Assembly (NCBI RefSeq): GCF_025061645.1
Contig: NZ_JANYMP010000026.1
Location: 89,513-151,107, forward strand
Reading direction: 5' to 3'
Length of the DNA stretch: 61,595 nt
DNA from: Umezawaea endophytica
Lineage (GTDB): Bacteria; Actinomycetota; Actinomycetes; Mycobacteriales; Pseudonocardiaceae
Shown one piece after another: positions 8,322 through 16,278 of the stretch (position 1 is its first letter; each line of letters starts with the position of its first letter). The notes beneath the pieces were generated by a model, which did not search any database, had not been told where the DNA came from, and worked only from the letters and a program-made list of their open reading frames with translations. A program made the translations under genes and the position numbers.

Positions 8322-9116
8322 GTGGAATCAACGAACGGGCTGCGGAAGGTGTCGGCCACGCGCTACGTGACCCCCTTCCGCGAAGGCGGGTCCCTGCCGG
8401 GGCTGGTCGAGGCGGACGACCTCGGGATGTACGTGCTCAAGTTCCGGGGCGCCGGGCAGGGCATCAAGGCGCTCATCGCCGAGATCGTGGTGGGGGAACT
8501 GGCGCGACGGCTTGACTTCCGGGTGCCGGAGGTCGTGCTGGTCGACGTCGACCCCGAACTGGCGCGGTCCGAGCCGGACGAGGAGATCCAGGACCTGCTG
8601 CGGGCCAGCGGCGGGGTCAACCTCGGCCTGGACTTCCTGCCCGGTTCCTTCGACTACAACCCGGTCGTGCGCGAGCCCGACGTCGAGACGGCCACGCGGC
8701 TGCTGTGGCTCGACGGCCTGGTGCTGAACGTCGACCGGAGCTGGCGCAACCCGAACACCCTGCTGTGGCACCGGCAGTTGTGGCTGATCGACCACGGCGC
8801 CGCGCTGTACTTCCACCACGGCTGGCGCGCGGATCGCTTCCCCGCCAAGGAGTACCGGTTCGACGCAGGCGACCACCTGATGCTGCCGTTCGCCGGCCCG
8901 CTGGCGGACGTCGACGCCGACCTGGCCGCGAAGGTGACCCCGGAGCTGCTGCGGGAGGTACTGGCGCTGGTCCCGGACGAGTGGTTGGCGCAGGACCAGG
9001 TGTTCGACGGCGCGGACGCCGTGCGCGAGGCGTACCTGGCGTACTTCGCCGCTCGCCTCGCCGGGCCCCGTGCGTGGGTCGACGTGCTGGAGGTGGCTCG
9101 TGCCGCACGTGTTTGA
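8322..9116 (+). CDS. HipA-like kinase domain protein
   Basis: A 264-residue protein resembling the short HipA-type kinases (HipA_2 family). Visible features are an N-terminal GGSLPGLVEADDLGMYVLKFRG strand pair that includes a candidate ATP-binding lysine, GELARRLDFRVPEVVLVDVD, and a catalytic-loop-like stretch LNVDRSWRNPNTLLW followed by LWLIDHGAALYF (Asp as metal ligand). It lacks the N-subdomain of classical HipA toxins. The GTG at 8322 is chosen. It overlaps the DUF3037 gene by 17 bases, so the two are translationally coupled. HipA_2 and DUF3037 genes commonly occur as neighbours; the substrate and biological role are unknown. Confidence 0.75.
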   Translation: MESTNGLRKVSATRYVTPFREGGSLPGLVEADDLGMYVLKFRGAGQGIKALIAEIVVGELARRLDFRVPEVVLVDVDPELARSEPDEEIQDLLRASGGVNLGLDFLPGSFDYNPVVREPDVETATRLLWLDGLVLNVDRSWRNPNTLLWHRQLWLIDHGAALYFHHGWRADRFPAKEYRFDAGDHLMLPFAGPLADVDADLAAKVTPELLREVLALVPDEWLAQDQVFDGADAVREAYLAYFAARLAGPRAWVDVLEVARAARV

Positions 9117-9489
9117 GTACGCCGTGCTGCGGGCGGTTCCCCGCGTCGAGCGCGGTGAGTTCGTCAACGTCGGGGTGCTCCTGTACTGCCCCGACCTGGA
9201 CTTCCTGTGCGCCAGGACGTTCGTGGACGTCGCTCGGGTGCGGGCGCTGGACCCCGGCGTCGACGTCGAGCTGCTGGAGGCCGCCCTGCGGCACCTCGGG
9301 TCGTCGTGCGACGGGGCCGCCGACGCCGGTCCGGTGTCGGGGACGACCCGCGGCCAGCGGTTCCGGTGGCTGACCGCGCCGCGGAGCACGGTGATCCAGA
9401 CCTCGCCCACGCACACGGGGTTCACCACCGACCCCGACGCCGAGGTGAACCGGCTGCTCGCCGCGCTCGTGATGCCACTGGGTGACTAG
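9100..9489 (+). CDS. DUF3037 domain-containing protein, partner of HipA-like kinase
   Basis: A 129-residue protein of the DUF3037 type: the N-terminal FEYAVLRAVPRVERGEFVNVGVLLYC segment and the C-terminal SPTHTGFTTDP block are characteristic. GTG 9100 is preceded by GGAGG at 9089-9093 inside the end of the HipA-like gene. The tight overlap says the two products are needed together. Whether it inhibits, is a substrate of, or acts alongside the kinase cannot be seen. Confidence 0.8.
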   Translation: MPHVFEYAVLRAVPRVERGEFVNVGVLLYCPDLDFLCARTFVDVARVRALDPGVDVELLEAALRHLGSSCDGAADAGPVSGTTRGQRFRWLTAPRSTVIQTSPTHTGFTTDPDAEVNRLLAALVMPLGD

Positions 9490-9573
9490 GGTGGCAACCT
9501 CTCCGCTCGCGCCGCGTCTCTTAGGGGCAAGAGCGGTTGACCGGAGCATCCATCCAGATCGGGGTTGGCGAAC

Positions 9574-10587
9574 ATGAGCGCTGGATACCAGCAGGGGTAC
9601 CAGCAACCGCCCGCGCGCAGGCCGATGCCGCAGCGGCGCAAGGTGAAGAAGGGCCGGGTGTTCCTGGCCATCGTCTTCGTGCTGTTGCTGGTCCTGGTCG
9701 GGTTGTACTTCTACGTCGACTCGTCGTTGCGGCGTTCCAACGCGCTGCCGGACTACGAGGGGCGGCCCGCCGACACACCCGGCACCAACTGGTTGCTGGT
9801 CGGCTCGGACGCCCGCGACGACCTCACCCAGGAGCAGAAGGACGCGCTGTCGACCGGTGACGCGGGCGGCAAGCGGACCGACACCATCATGCTCCTGCAC
9901 ATCCCGGCGGGTTCCGGGAAGTCGACGCTGGTGAGCCTGCCGCGCGACTCCTATGTGGACATCCCGGGCGAGGGGAAGAACAAGATCAACGCCGCGTTCG
10001 CGCTCGGTGGCGCGCCGCTGCTGGCGCAGACCGTCGAAGGCGTGACCGGGATCCACCTCGACCACTACATGGAGATCGGCTTCGGCGGGTTCGCGGGCAT
10101 CGTGGACGCCGTCGGCGGCGTCGACATGTGCATCGAGGAGCCGATGCAGGACCCGTTGGCGGGCCTGGACCTCAAGCCCGGCTGCCAGGAGCTGGACGGC
10201 ACGCAGGCGCTCGGGTTCGTGCGCACGCGGGCCTTCGCCACGGCCGACCTCCAGCGGGTGCAGAACCAGCGCAAGTTCCTGTCCGCGCTGTCGGACCGGG
10301 CGACGAGCCCGGCCACGCTGCTGAACCCGTTCCGCGCGTTCCCGCTGCTGTTCGCGAGCACCGATTCCATCTCGGTGAACGACGACGACAGCCTGTTCAA
10401 CCTCGGCGGGCTCGCGTTCGGGATGGGCGGCGGCGTGGACACGGCGACCGTGCCCGTCGGCGGCACGCCGACGCTCGACGGCGTCGGGTCGGTCGTGCAG
10501 TGGGACCGGGAGAACGCCCTGCGCCTGTTCGGCGCGCTGGAGAAGGACGAACCGGTCCCCGCGGACCTGTTGCAGCAGCCCGGCTAG
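9574..10587 (+). CDS. LytR-CpsA-Psr (LCP) family cell-wall glycopolymer ligase
   Basis: A 337-residue membrane-anchored protein. After a basic cytoplasmic tail (ARRPMPQRRKVKKGR) comes one transmembrane helix at about residues 26-45. The extracytoplasmic LCP domain has NWLLVGSDARDD, GGKRTDTIMLLHIP, LVSLPRDSYVDIPG, the KINAAFALGGAPLLAQTVEGVTG block, and LGFVRTRAF near residue 210. The arginines in RTDT, PRDS and VRTR correspond to pyrophosphate-lipid-binding residues of the family. It should attach arabinogalactan or teichoic-type polymers to peptidoglycan. ATG 9574 is used; a TTG at 9565 is a weak alternative. Confidence 0.92.
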   Translation: MSAGYQQGYQQPPARRPMPQRRKVKKGRVFLAIVFVLLLVLVGLYFYVDSSLRRSNALPDYEGRPADTPGTNWLLVGSDARDDLTQEQKDALSTGDAGGKRTDTIMLLHIPAGSGKSTLVSLPRDSYVDIPGEGKNKINAAFALGGAPLLAQTVEGVTGIHLDHYMEIGFGGFAGIVDAVGGVDMCIEEPMQDPLAGLDLKPGCQELDGTQALGFVRTRAFATADLQRVQNQRKFLSALSDRATSPATLLNPFRAFPLLFASTDSISVNDDDSLFNLGGLAFGMGGGVDTATVPVGGTPTLDGVGSVVQWDRENALRLFGALEKDEPVPADLLQQPG

Positions 10588-10594
10588 TAGTCGA

Positions 10595-10729
10595 TCAACT
10601 GGCGATCGGGCCGTCGAGCTCCTGCTCGGCGGCCTTTTCGTCGTTCTCGGCCGGACTCTTCGCCTTGCTGGCCGCCATGATGCCGTCGAGCTCGCGCATG
10701 AGGTCGTCGTAGATCGGCGTTAATGACAT
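10595..10729 (-). CDS. Small acidic hypothetical protein
   Basis: A 44-residue reading frame starting MSLTPIYDDLMRELDG, with a GGGGGT ribosome site at 10735-10740 upstream of ATG 10729. The C-terminal half is charged and low complexity (KAKSPAENDEKAAEQELD). A longer 69-residue version from 10804 exists but lacks a ribosome site. It converges on the LCP gene with 7 bases between stops. No family is recognised; the good ribosome site and codon pattern support a real small protein, but this is uncertain. Confidence 0.5.
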   Translation of the reverse strand: MSLTPIYDDLMRELDGIMAASKAKSPAENDEKAAEQELDGPIAS

Positions 10730-10924
10730 TGAGTTACCCCCAAGTACGTCGTGGTCCCCCGAACGGATCAACGAACTGTACTCATGGATGAGCCCTGATA
10801 TCACCAGGTATTGGGTAAGCCGATGGTCACATCGCTAACTGTCGGCTAAACACATGAAGCAATACGGCGTTATGTGCTGGTCACACATGTGCCGACCCGG
10901 AGGCCCCTCGCTAGCGTCGACGGC

Positions 10925-11695
10925 ATGAACAGTGGGCTCCGTCACAGCGGCGACGACCTCGCGGGCCGCACGGCACTCGTCACGGGGGCGGGAGGCGGCA
11001 TCGGCCGCGCCTGCGCCGTGGCGCTGAGCGAGGCCGGGGCGAAGGTCCACCTGGTCGACCGGGACGCCGACGCGGTGCGCGCGGTGGCCGCCGAGACCGG
11101 CGGTACGGAGCACGTGGTCGACCTCTCCTCCGCCGACCCGACCCGCGACCTGCCCCGCGAGGTCGACATCCTGGTCAACAACGCCGGGCTCCAGCACGTG
11201 GCGCCGATCCACGAGTTCCCGCCGGAGCGGTTCGAGCTGATCCAACGGGTCATGCTCACCGCCCCGTTCCTGCTGATGCGGCACTGCCTGCCGCACATGC
11301 GCTCGCACGGCTGGGGCCGGGTCGTCAACCTCACCAGCGTCCACGGCCTGCGCGCCAGCGCGTTCAAGGCCGCCTACGTCGCCGCGAAGCACGGCCTGGA
11401 GGGGCTGAGCAAGGTCGCCGCGCTGGAGGGCGCCGAGCACGGCGTGACGAGCAACTGCGTGAGCCCCGGCTACGTGCGCACACCGCTGGTGGAGGGGCAG
11501 GTCGCCGAACAGGCCCGCGCGCACGGCGTCCCGGAGGACCGCGTGCTCGCCGAGGTGATGCTCCAGCGCACCGCCATCAAGCGGCTCATCGAGCCCGAGG
11601 ACGTCGCGGCGACCGTGCTCTGGTTGTGCGGCAAGCACTCCGGGCACGTGACCGGCTCCACGTTCACGATCGACGGCGGCTGGACCGCCCAGTAG
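10925..11695 (+). CDS. bdhA: 3-hydroxybutyrate dehydrogenase (SDR family)
   Basis: A 256-residue classical short-chain dehydrogenase: TGAGGGIGR nucleotide-binding motif (about residue 20), NNAG, catalytic Ser in NLTSVHG, and YVAAK. The C-terminal block YVRTPLVEGQVAEQARAHGVPEDRVLAEVML is the signature of D-3-hydroxybutyrate dehydrogenases, which oxidise 3-hydroxybutyrate to acetoacetate with NAD. ATG 10925. It starts a three-gene run (transporter at 11733, regulator at 13072), close to two secreted esterases, which supports a role in using external 3-hydroxybutyrate. Confidence 0.85.
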   Translation: MNSGLRHSGDDLAGRTALVTGAGGGIGRACAVALSEAGAKVHLVDRDADAVRAVAAETGGTEHVVDLSSADPTRDLPREVDILVNNAGLQHVAPIHEFPPERFELIQRVMLTAPFLLMRHCLPHMRSHGWGRVVNLTSVHGLRASAFKAAYVAAKHGLEGLSKVAALEGAEHGVTSNCVSPGYVRTPLVEGQVAEQARAHGVPEDRVLAEVMLQRTAIKRLIEPEDVAATVLWLCGKHSGHVTGSTFTIDGGWTAQ

Positions 11696-11732
11696 ACGCC
11701 CCGCAAGTCCGCCCCGACGAAGTGGTGACCCC

Positions 11733-13067
11733 ATGACTACCGCAGCACCGAGGAAACCCATCATCAAGGTGGTGGCCGCAAGTCTGATCGGAACGACTAT
11801 CGAGTGGTATGACTTCTTTCTCTACGGCTCCGCCGCCGCTCTGGTGTTCAACAAGCTGTTCTTCCCCAGCGTGGACCCGCTGACCGGCACGCTGCTGGCG
11901 TTCACCACCTACGCCATCGGGTTCCTGGCCAGGCCGCTGGGCGGTGTGGTGTTCGGGCACTTCGGCGACAAGATCGGCCGCAAGAAGCTGCTGGTGTTCG
12001 CGCTCGTCCTCATGGGCGGGGCCACGTTCGCGATGGGCCTGCTGCCCACCTACGCCACCATCGGCGTCGCGGCACCGCTGCTGCTGACGCTGCTGCGCCT
12101 GGTGCAGGGCTTCGCGCTCGGCGGCGAGTGGGGCGGCGCGGTGCTGATCGTGTCCGAGCACGGCGACGCGAAACGGCGTGGCTTCTGGGCTTCCTGGCCG
12201 CAGGCCGGGGTTCCGCTCGGCAACCTGCTCGCCACGGCGGTGCTCGCCGTGCTGGCGGCCGTGCAGACCGACGAGGCGTTCCTGGCGTGGGGCTGGCGGG
12301 TGCCGTTCCTGCTGTCCGGCCTGCTGGTCGTGATCGGCCTGTGGATCAGGTTGACCGTCAGCGAGTCGCCGGTGTTCCTGGAGGCGCAGCGGAAGGCGGA
12401 ACTGCGGAAGTCGCCGGTCGCGGAGAAGGCGCCGATCGTCACGCTGCTGCGCCTGCACTGGCGCGAGGTGCTGATCGCGATGGGCGCCAGGATGGGCGAG
12501 AACGTCTCGTACTACGTCATCACCGCGTTCATCCTCGTCTACCTCACCGGCCCGTTGGGACTGTCCAAGTCGTACGGCCTCAACGCCGTCCTGATCGCCT
12601 CGGTGATCCACTTCATCTCGATCCCGCTGTGGGGAGCCCTGTCCGACCGCGTCGGCCGCCGCGCGGTGTACCTGTTCGGCGCGGTCGGCGTCGGCGTGTG
12701 GATCTTCCTGTTCTTCACCCTGCTGGACACGAAGTCGTTCGGCGCCATCGTGCTCGCCACGTCCGTCGGCCTGCTGCTGCACGGCGCCATGTACGGCCCG
12801 CAGGCCGCGTTCTTCTCCGAGCTGTTCGGCACCAGGGTCCGCTACTCGGGCGCATCGGTCGGCTACCAGCTCGCGTCCATCGTGGCCGGTGCGCTCGCGC
12901 CGCTGATCGCCACGGCCCTGCTCAAGTCGTACGGCAGCACCGTCCCGGTCGCCCTCTACGTCGGGTTCGCCTGCCTGCTCAGCGTCGTCGCCGTGGTCGT
13001 CGCGAAGGAAACCAGGGGCGTGTCGCTGGAGAAGAACACCGATGAGGCCGCGGAAGTGTCAGCATGA
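11733..13067 (+). CDS. MFS transporter, metabolite:H+ symporter (MHS) type
   Basis: A 444-residue permease with 12 predicted transmembrane segments. The N-terminal IGTTIEWYDFFLYG block, the loop motif GHFGDKIGRKKLL, and RLVQGFALGGEWGGAVLIVSEH are diagnostic for the MHS branch, whose members import carboxylates such as shikimate, proline/betaine, citrate or hydroxybenzoates. Its place 38 bases after the 3-hydroxybutyrate dehydrogenase gene suggests import of 3-hydroxybutyrate or acetoacetate; that is inference from context. Betaine is an alternative substrate, but the choline cluster is more than 6 kb away and separately regulated. Confidence 0.88.
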   Translation: MTTAAPRKPIIKVVAASLIGTTIEWYDFFLYGSAAALVFNKLFFPSVDPLTGTLLAFTTYAIGFLARPLGGVVFGHFGDKIGRKKLLVFALVLMGGATFAMGLLPTYATIGVAAPLLLTLLRLVQGFALGGEWGGAVLIVSEHGDAKRRGFWASWPQAGVPLGNLLATAVLAVLAAVQTDEAFLAWGWRVPFLLSGLLVVIGLWIRLTVSESPVFLEAQRKAELRKSPVAEKAPIVTLLRLHWREVLIAMGARMGENVSYYVITAFILVYLTGPLGLSKSYGLNAVLIASVIHFISIPLWGALSDRVGRRAVYLFGAVGVGVWIFLFFTLLDTKSFGAIVLATSVGLLLHGAMYGPQAAFFSELFGTRVRYSGASVGYQLASIVAGALAPLIATALLKSYGSTVPVALYVGFACLLSVVAVVVAKETRGVSLEKNTDEAAEVSA

Positions 13068-13071
13068 CGCC

Positions 13072-14931
13072 ATGACCGACCCGGTGGAGCACCTGCTCGA
13101 ACTGCTCGCCCAGGACGCGGGCAGCGAGCGGCTCGCGCAGGTGCTCCCCGCGGCGCGGGCCGCGGGGGCGAGCGGCGCCGACCTCGACCGGGTCGAGCGG
13201 GCCGCGGAGTGGGCGTTGGAGATCCGGCGCACGCTGACCGAGCACCGCCGCCGCGAGGCCGAGCTGGAGGCGCTGTTCGACACCGCCAGCGACCTCGCGG
13301 GCGCCCGCGACCCGGACGCGGTGCTGCGGTCGATCGTCCGGAGGGCCCGGCTGCTGCTGGGCACGGACGTGGCGTACCTGAGCATGAACGAACCCGCCGC
13401 GCACGGCACGTACATGCGCGTCACGGACGGATCGGTCTCCGCGCTGTTCCAGGAGGTCCGGCTCGGCATGGGGGAGGGGCTCGGCGGTCTGGTCGCCCAG
13501 ACGGCCAGGCCGTACGCCACCGCCGACTACTTCGCCGACCTGCGCTTCAACCACACCAGGCCGATCGACACCGCCGTGGAGGACGAGGGCCTGGTCGCGA
13601 TCCTCGGCGTGCCGCTGACGCTGGGCAGCCGGGTGATCGGCGTCCTGTACGCGGCGAACCGGTCACCGCGGCGCTTCCCGCCCGACGAGGTGGCGCTGCT
13701 GTCGTCGCTCGCGGACCACGCGGCCATCGCGCTGGACACCGCGCACCTGCTGGAGGAGACGCGGGTCGCGCTGCGGGAGCGCAACGAGGCCAACGAGGTC
13801 ATCCGCGCGCAGAGCGAGGACATGCGCCGCGCCGAGGAGGCGCACGACCGGCTCGCGGACCTCGTGCTGCGCGGCGCGGACCTGCCCGAGGTGGCGGCGG
13901 CCGTGGCGAAGGTGCTCGGCGGCGCCATCGCCGTGCACGACGGCGACCTGGGTGAACTGGCCCGGATCGGCGTCACGAAGAAGACCCCGCCCCGGTCGGC
14001 GGTGAACGCCTCCCGCGCGACCGGGCGGGCGGTGGCGCAGGACGGCACGTGGGTGTGCGCGGTGCTGGCCGGTCGGGAGCTGCTGGGCAGCATCACGTTG
14101 ACCGGCAGGCCCGACCTGGAGGACGCCGACCGGCGGCTGTTCGAACGCGCGAGCGTCGTGACGGCGTTGCTCCTGCTGTTGCGCCGCAGCGTGGCCGAGG
14201 CGGAGAACAAGGTGCGCGGCGAGCTGATCACCGACCTGCTGACCGCGCCGGACCGCGACCCGGCCGGGTTGGCCGCGCGGGCCAGGCGGGTCGGCGTCGA
14301 ACTGGGCGTGCCGCACGTCGTCCTGGTCGCCGACGGCGGCCCCCGCGATCGACTCCTCGCCGCCGCGGCGCACCTCGCGTCGACCGGGCGCGGGCTCGCG
14401 GGCGTGCACGGCGAGCACGTCGTGCTGCTGCTGCCGGGCACGGCCGCCGGGCCCGCCGCCACGGACACCGCGCGGGTGCTCGGCAAGGCCGTGGGCGTGC
14501 CGGTGACCGTCGGCGCGGGCGGCCCGGCGGAGGGCCCGGAACAGGTCGTCACGGCGCACGCCGAAGCCGCCCGGTGCCTGTCCGCGCTGCTCGTGCTGGA
14601 CCGGCGCGGCCAGGGCGGGACACCCGCCGACCTCGGGTTCGTCGGCGTGCTGCTGGGCGAGCGCGCGGACGTGGCCGGGTACGTGCGCACGACGTTGGGA
14701 CCGCTGCTGGACTACGACGCCGCGCGCGGCACGGAACTCGTGCGGACCCTCGCCGTCTACTTCTCCTGCGGCGCGAACCTCAGCCGAGCCAAGGACGAGC
14801 TGCACGTGCACGTCAACACCGTGGTGCAGCGGCTGGACCGCGTCGCCACGCTGCTCGGCGAGGACTGGCAGTCGCCGGAGCGGGTGCTGGAGATCCAGTT
14901 GGCGCTGCGCCTCCTGCTGCTCGTCGGCTAG
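13072..14931 (+). CDS. GAF-domain, PucR-type HTH transcriptional regulator
   Basis: A 619-residue regulator. A helical N-terminus leads into a GAF domain at about residues 75-225 (LFDTASDLAGARDPDAVL, GEGLGGLVAQTARP, GVPLTLGSRVIGVLYAANRSPR). A coiled linker and central region follow, and the last 70 residues hold the PucR C-terminal HTH (LVRTLAVYFSCGANLSRAKDELHVHVNTVVQRLDRV). Such proteins often activate catabolic operons in response to the pathway substrate. ATG 13072 lies 4 bases after the transporter stop, so it is probably cotranscribed with bdhA and the permease. Its stop codon shares the palindromic CTAG at 14928-14931 with the convergent esterase gene. Confidence 0.88.
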   Translation: MTDPVEHLLELLAQDAGSERLAQVLPAARAAGASGADLDRVERAAEWALEIRRTLTEHRRREAELEALFDTASDLAGARDPDAVLRSIVRRARLLLGTDVAYLSMNEPAAHGTYMRVTDGSVSALFQEVRLGMGEGLGGLVAQTARPYATADYFADLRFNHTRPIDTAVEDEGLVAILGVPLTLGSRVIGVLYAANRSPRRFPPDEVALLSSLADHAAIALDTAHLLEETRVALRERNEANEVIRAQSEDMRRAEEAHDRLADLVLRGADLPEVAAAVAKVLGGAIAVHDGDLGELARIGVTKKTPPRSAVNASRATGRAVAQDGTWVCAVLAGRELLGSITLTGRPDLEDADRRLFERASVVTALLLLLRRSVAEAENKVRGELITDLLTAPDRDPAGLAARARRVGVELGVPHVVLVADGGPRDRLLAAAAHLASTGRGLAGVHGEHVVLLLPGTAAGPAATDTARVLGKAVGVPVTVGAGGPAEGPEQVVTAHAEAARCLSALLVLDRRGQGGTPADLGFVGVLLGERADVAGYVRTTLGPLLDYDAARGTELVRTLAVYFSCGANLSRAKDELHVHVNTVVQRLDRVATLLGEDWQSPERVLEIQLALRLLLLVG

Positions 14932-16142
14932 CCCAGCGAGCACTCGGTGGGGGAGACGGTGTCCGGTCGGTCGACCGTGGCCGAGGCGGGTGGCCGTTCG
15001 CCGCCGAGCCAGCGCTCCAGCGCGGCGAAAGCCGTGCGGTGGCAGGGGGTCAGCGGTCGGAGCCGGTCGGGGAAGGCGTCGTACAGCGAGTCGACGTGCG
15101 TGCCGCCCTCGACCCGGTAGTAGCGGAACAGCCTGTCCCGCCCCGCCTTCCGCACCATCTCGGCGTACACGTCGGAGTCCTGGTCGATCGGCAGCAGCCC
15201 GTCCAGCGTGCCGTGCAGCGTCAGCAGTGGCTTGCCGATCCGACCGGTCAACGCGATCTCCCGCACCGCCCGCCGCGCCGCGGGCCTGCTCGCGTAGTCG
15301 TAGTCCGCTTCCGCACCCTCGTAGTCGGGGTCCAGCGCCTCCCGGTAGATGCGCTGGGTCAGCTCCCAGTAGTGCTGGCGGTAGAACGGCCACAGGAACT
15401 CCGACGCGGCCGGGAACACCGGCTCACCGCGCAGCGCGGGCGGCAGGAACGTCAGCAGGTTCGGCCCGTCCTCCCGCCACAGCACGCCCTCCCAGTCGAC
15501 CCCGCCGTCGTACAGCTCGGGGTGGTTCTCCAGTTGCCACCGCACCAGGTAGCCGCCGTTCGACAGCCCGGTCGCGATAGTGCGACTCGCCGGACGGCAG
15601 TAGTGCTCCCGCACCAACGCCTTCGCCGCGCGGGTCAACTGGGTCACGCGCTGGTTCCACTCCACGATCGCGTCCCCACCGGCGTAGAACCCGACCCCGG
15701 TGTTGCCCTTGTCGGTCGCGGCGAACGCGTACCCGCGCTGGAGCACCCAGTCGCTGATCGCGCGGTCGTTCGCGTACTGCTCGCGGACCCCCGGCGAGCC
15801 GGAGACCACCAGCCCGCCGTTCCACCGCGCGGGCAACCGGATCACGAACTGCGAGTCGTGGTTCCAGCCGTGGTTGGTGTTGGACGTCGAGTCGTCCGGG
15901 AAGTACCCGTCGACCTGCGTGCCGGGCACGGCGGTCGGCGCGGGCAGTCCGGCGGGCGTCAACCCGGCCCAGTCCGCCGGATCGGTCACCCCGCCCGCCG
16001 TGGTCAGGTCGACGGCACGGCGGACCTCCTGGTGTTCGGCACCGGGCACCCGCACCGGCCCGCACCGACCGGCCTGCTCGGCCTGGGCTGGGGTGATGTT
16101 GACGAGGAACAGGGCTGCGACGAGCGGAACGACGATGTTCAC
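14928..16142 (-). CDS. Secreted alpha/beta hydrolase, 3-hydroxybutyrate-oligomer-hydrolase or tannase/feruloyl-esterase-like
   Basis: A 404-residue secreted protein with a signal peptide ending near AQA at about residue 20. The nucleophile elbow is TGLSNGG (Ser about residue 193), with later TLHGTLDGLLPIDQDSDVY (acid) and EGGTHVDSL (histidine). Large-domain blocks such as YANDRAISDWVLQRGYAFAATDKGN and QLENHPELYDGGVDWEG are shared with actinobacterial hydrolases of the tannase or 3-hydroxybutyrate-oligomer-hydrolase type; I cannot separate the two by eye. Context next to a PHB-depolymerase-family gene and bdhA favours the oligomer hydrolase. GTG 16142 is chosen because it begins the signal peptide. 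It is divergent from the gene at 16279. Confidence 0.7.
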   Translation of the reverse strand: MNIVVPLVAALFLVNITPAQAEQAGRCGPVRVPGAEHQEVRRAVDLTTAGGVTDPADWAGLTPAGLPAPTAVPGTQVDGYFPDDSTSNTNHGWNHDSQFVIRLPARWNGGLVVSGSPGVREQYANDRAISDWVLQRGYAFAATDKGNTGVGFYAGGDAIVEWNQRVTQLTRAAKALVREHYCRPASRTIATGLSNGGYLVRWQLENHPELYDGGVDWEGVLWREDGPNLLTFLPPALRGEPVFPAASEFLWPFYRQHYWELTQRIYREALDPDYEGAEADYDYASRPAARRAVREIALTGRIGKPLLTLHGTLDGLLPIDQDSDVYAEMVRKAGRDRLFRYYRVEGGTHVDSLYDAFPDRLRPLTPCHRTAFAALERWLGGERPPASATVDRPDTVSPTECSLG

Positions 16143-16278
16143 GCACCCGACGGTAGGGCGAGGACCGTTGGCGGGTAATGGTTCCGGCCACCACACGCGC
16201 GCCGCGCGATGTGGCTGTCCCTTCCATCGCGCCGCGGTCGGGCGCTTCCTACCGTGAGGTGCGGACAAGGAGGTCCGC

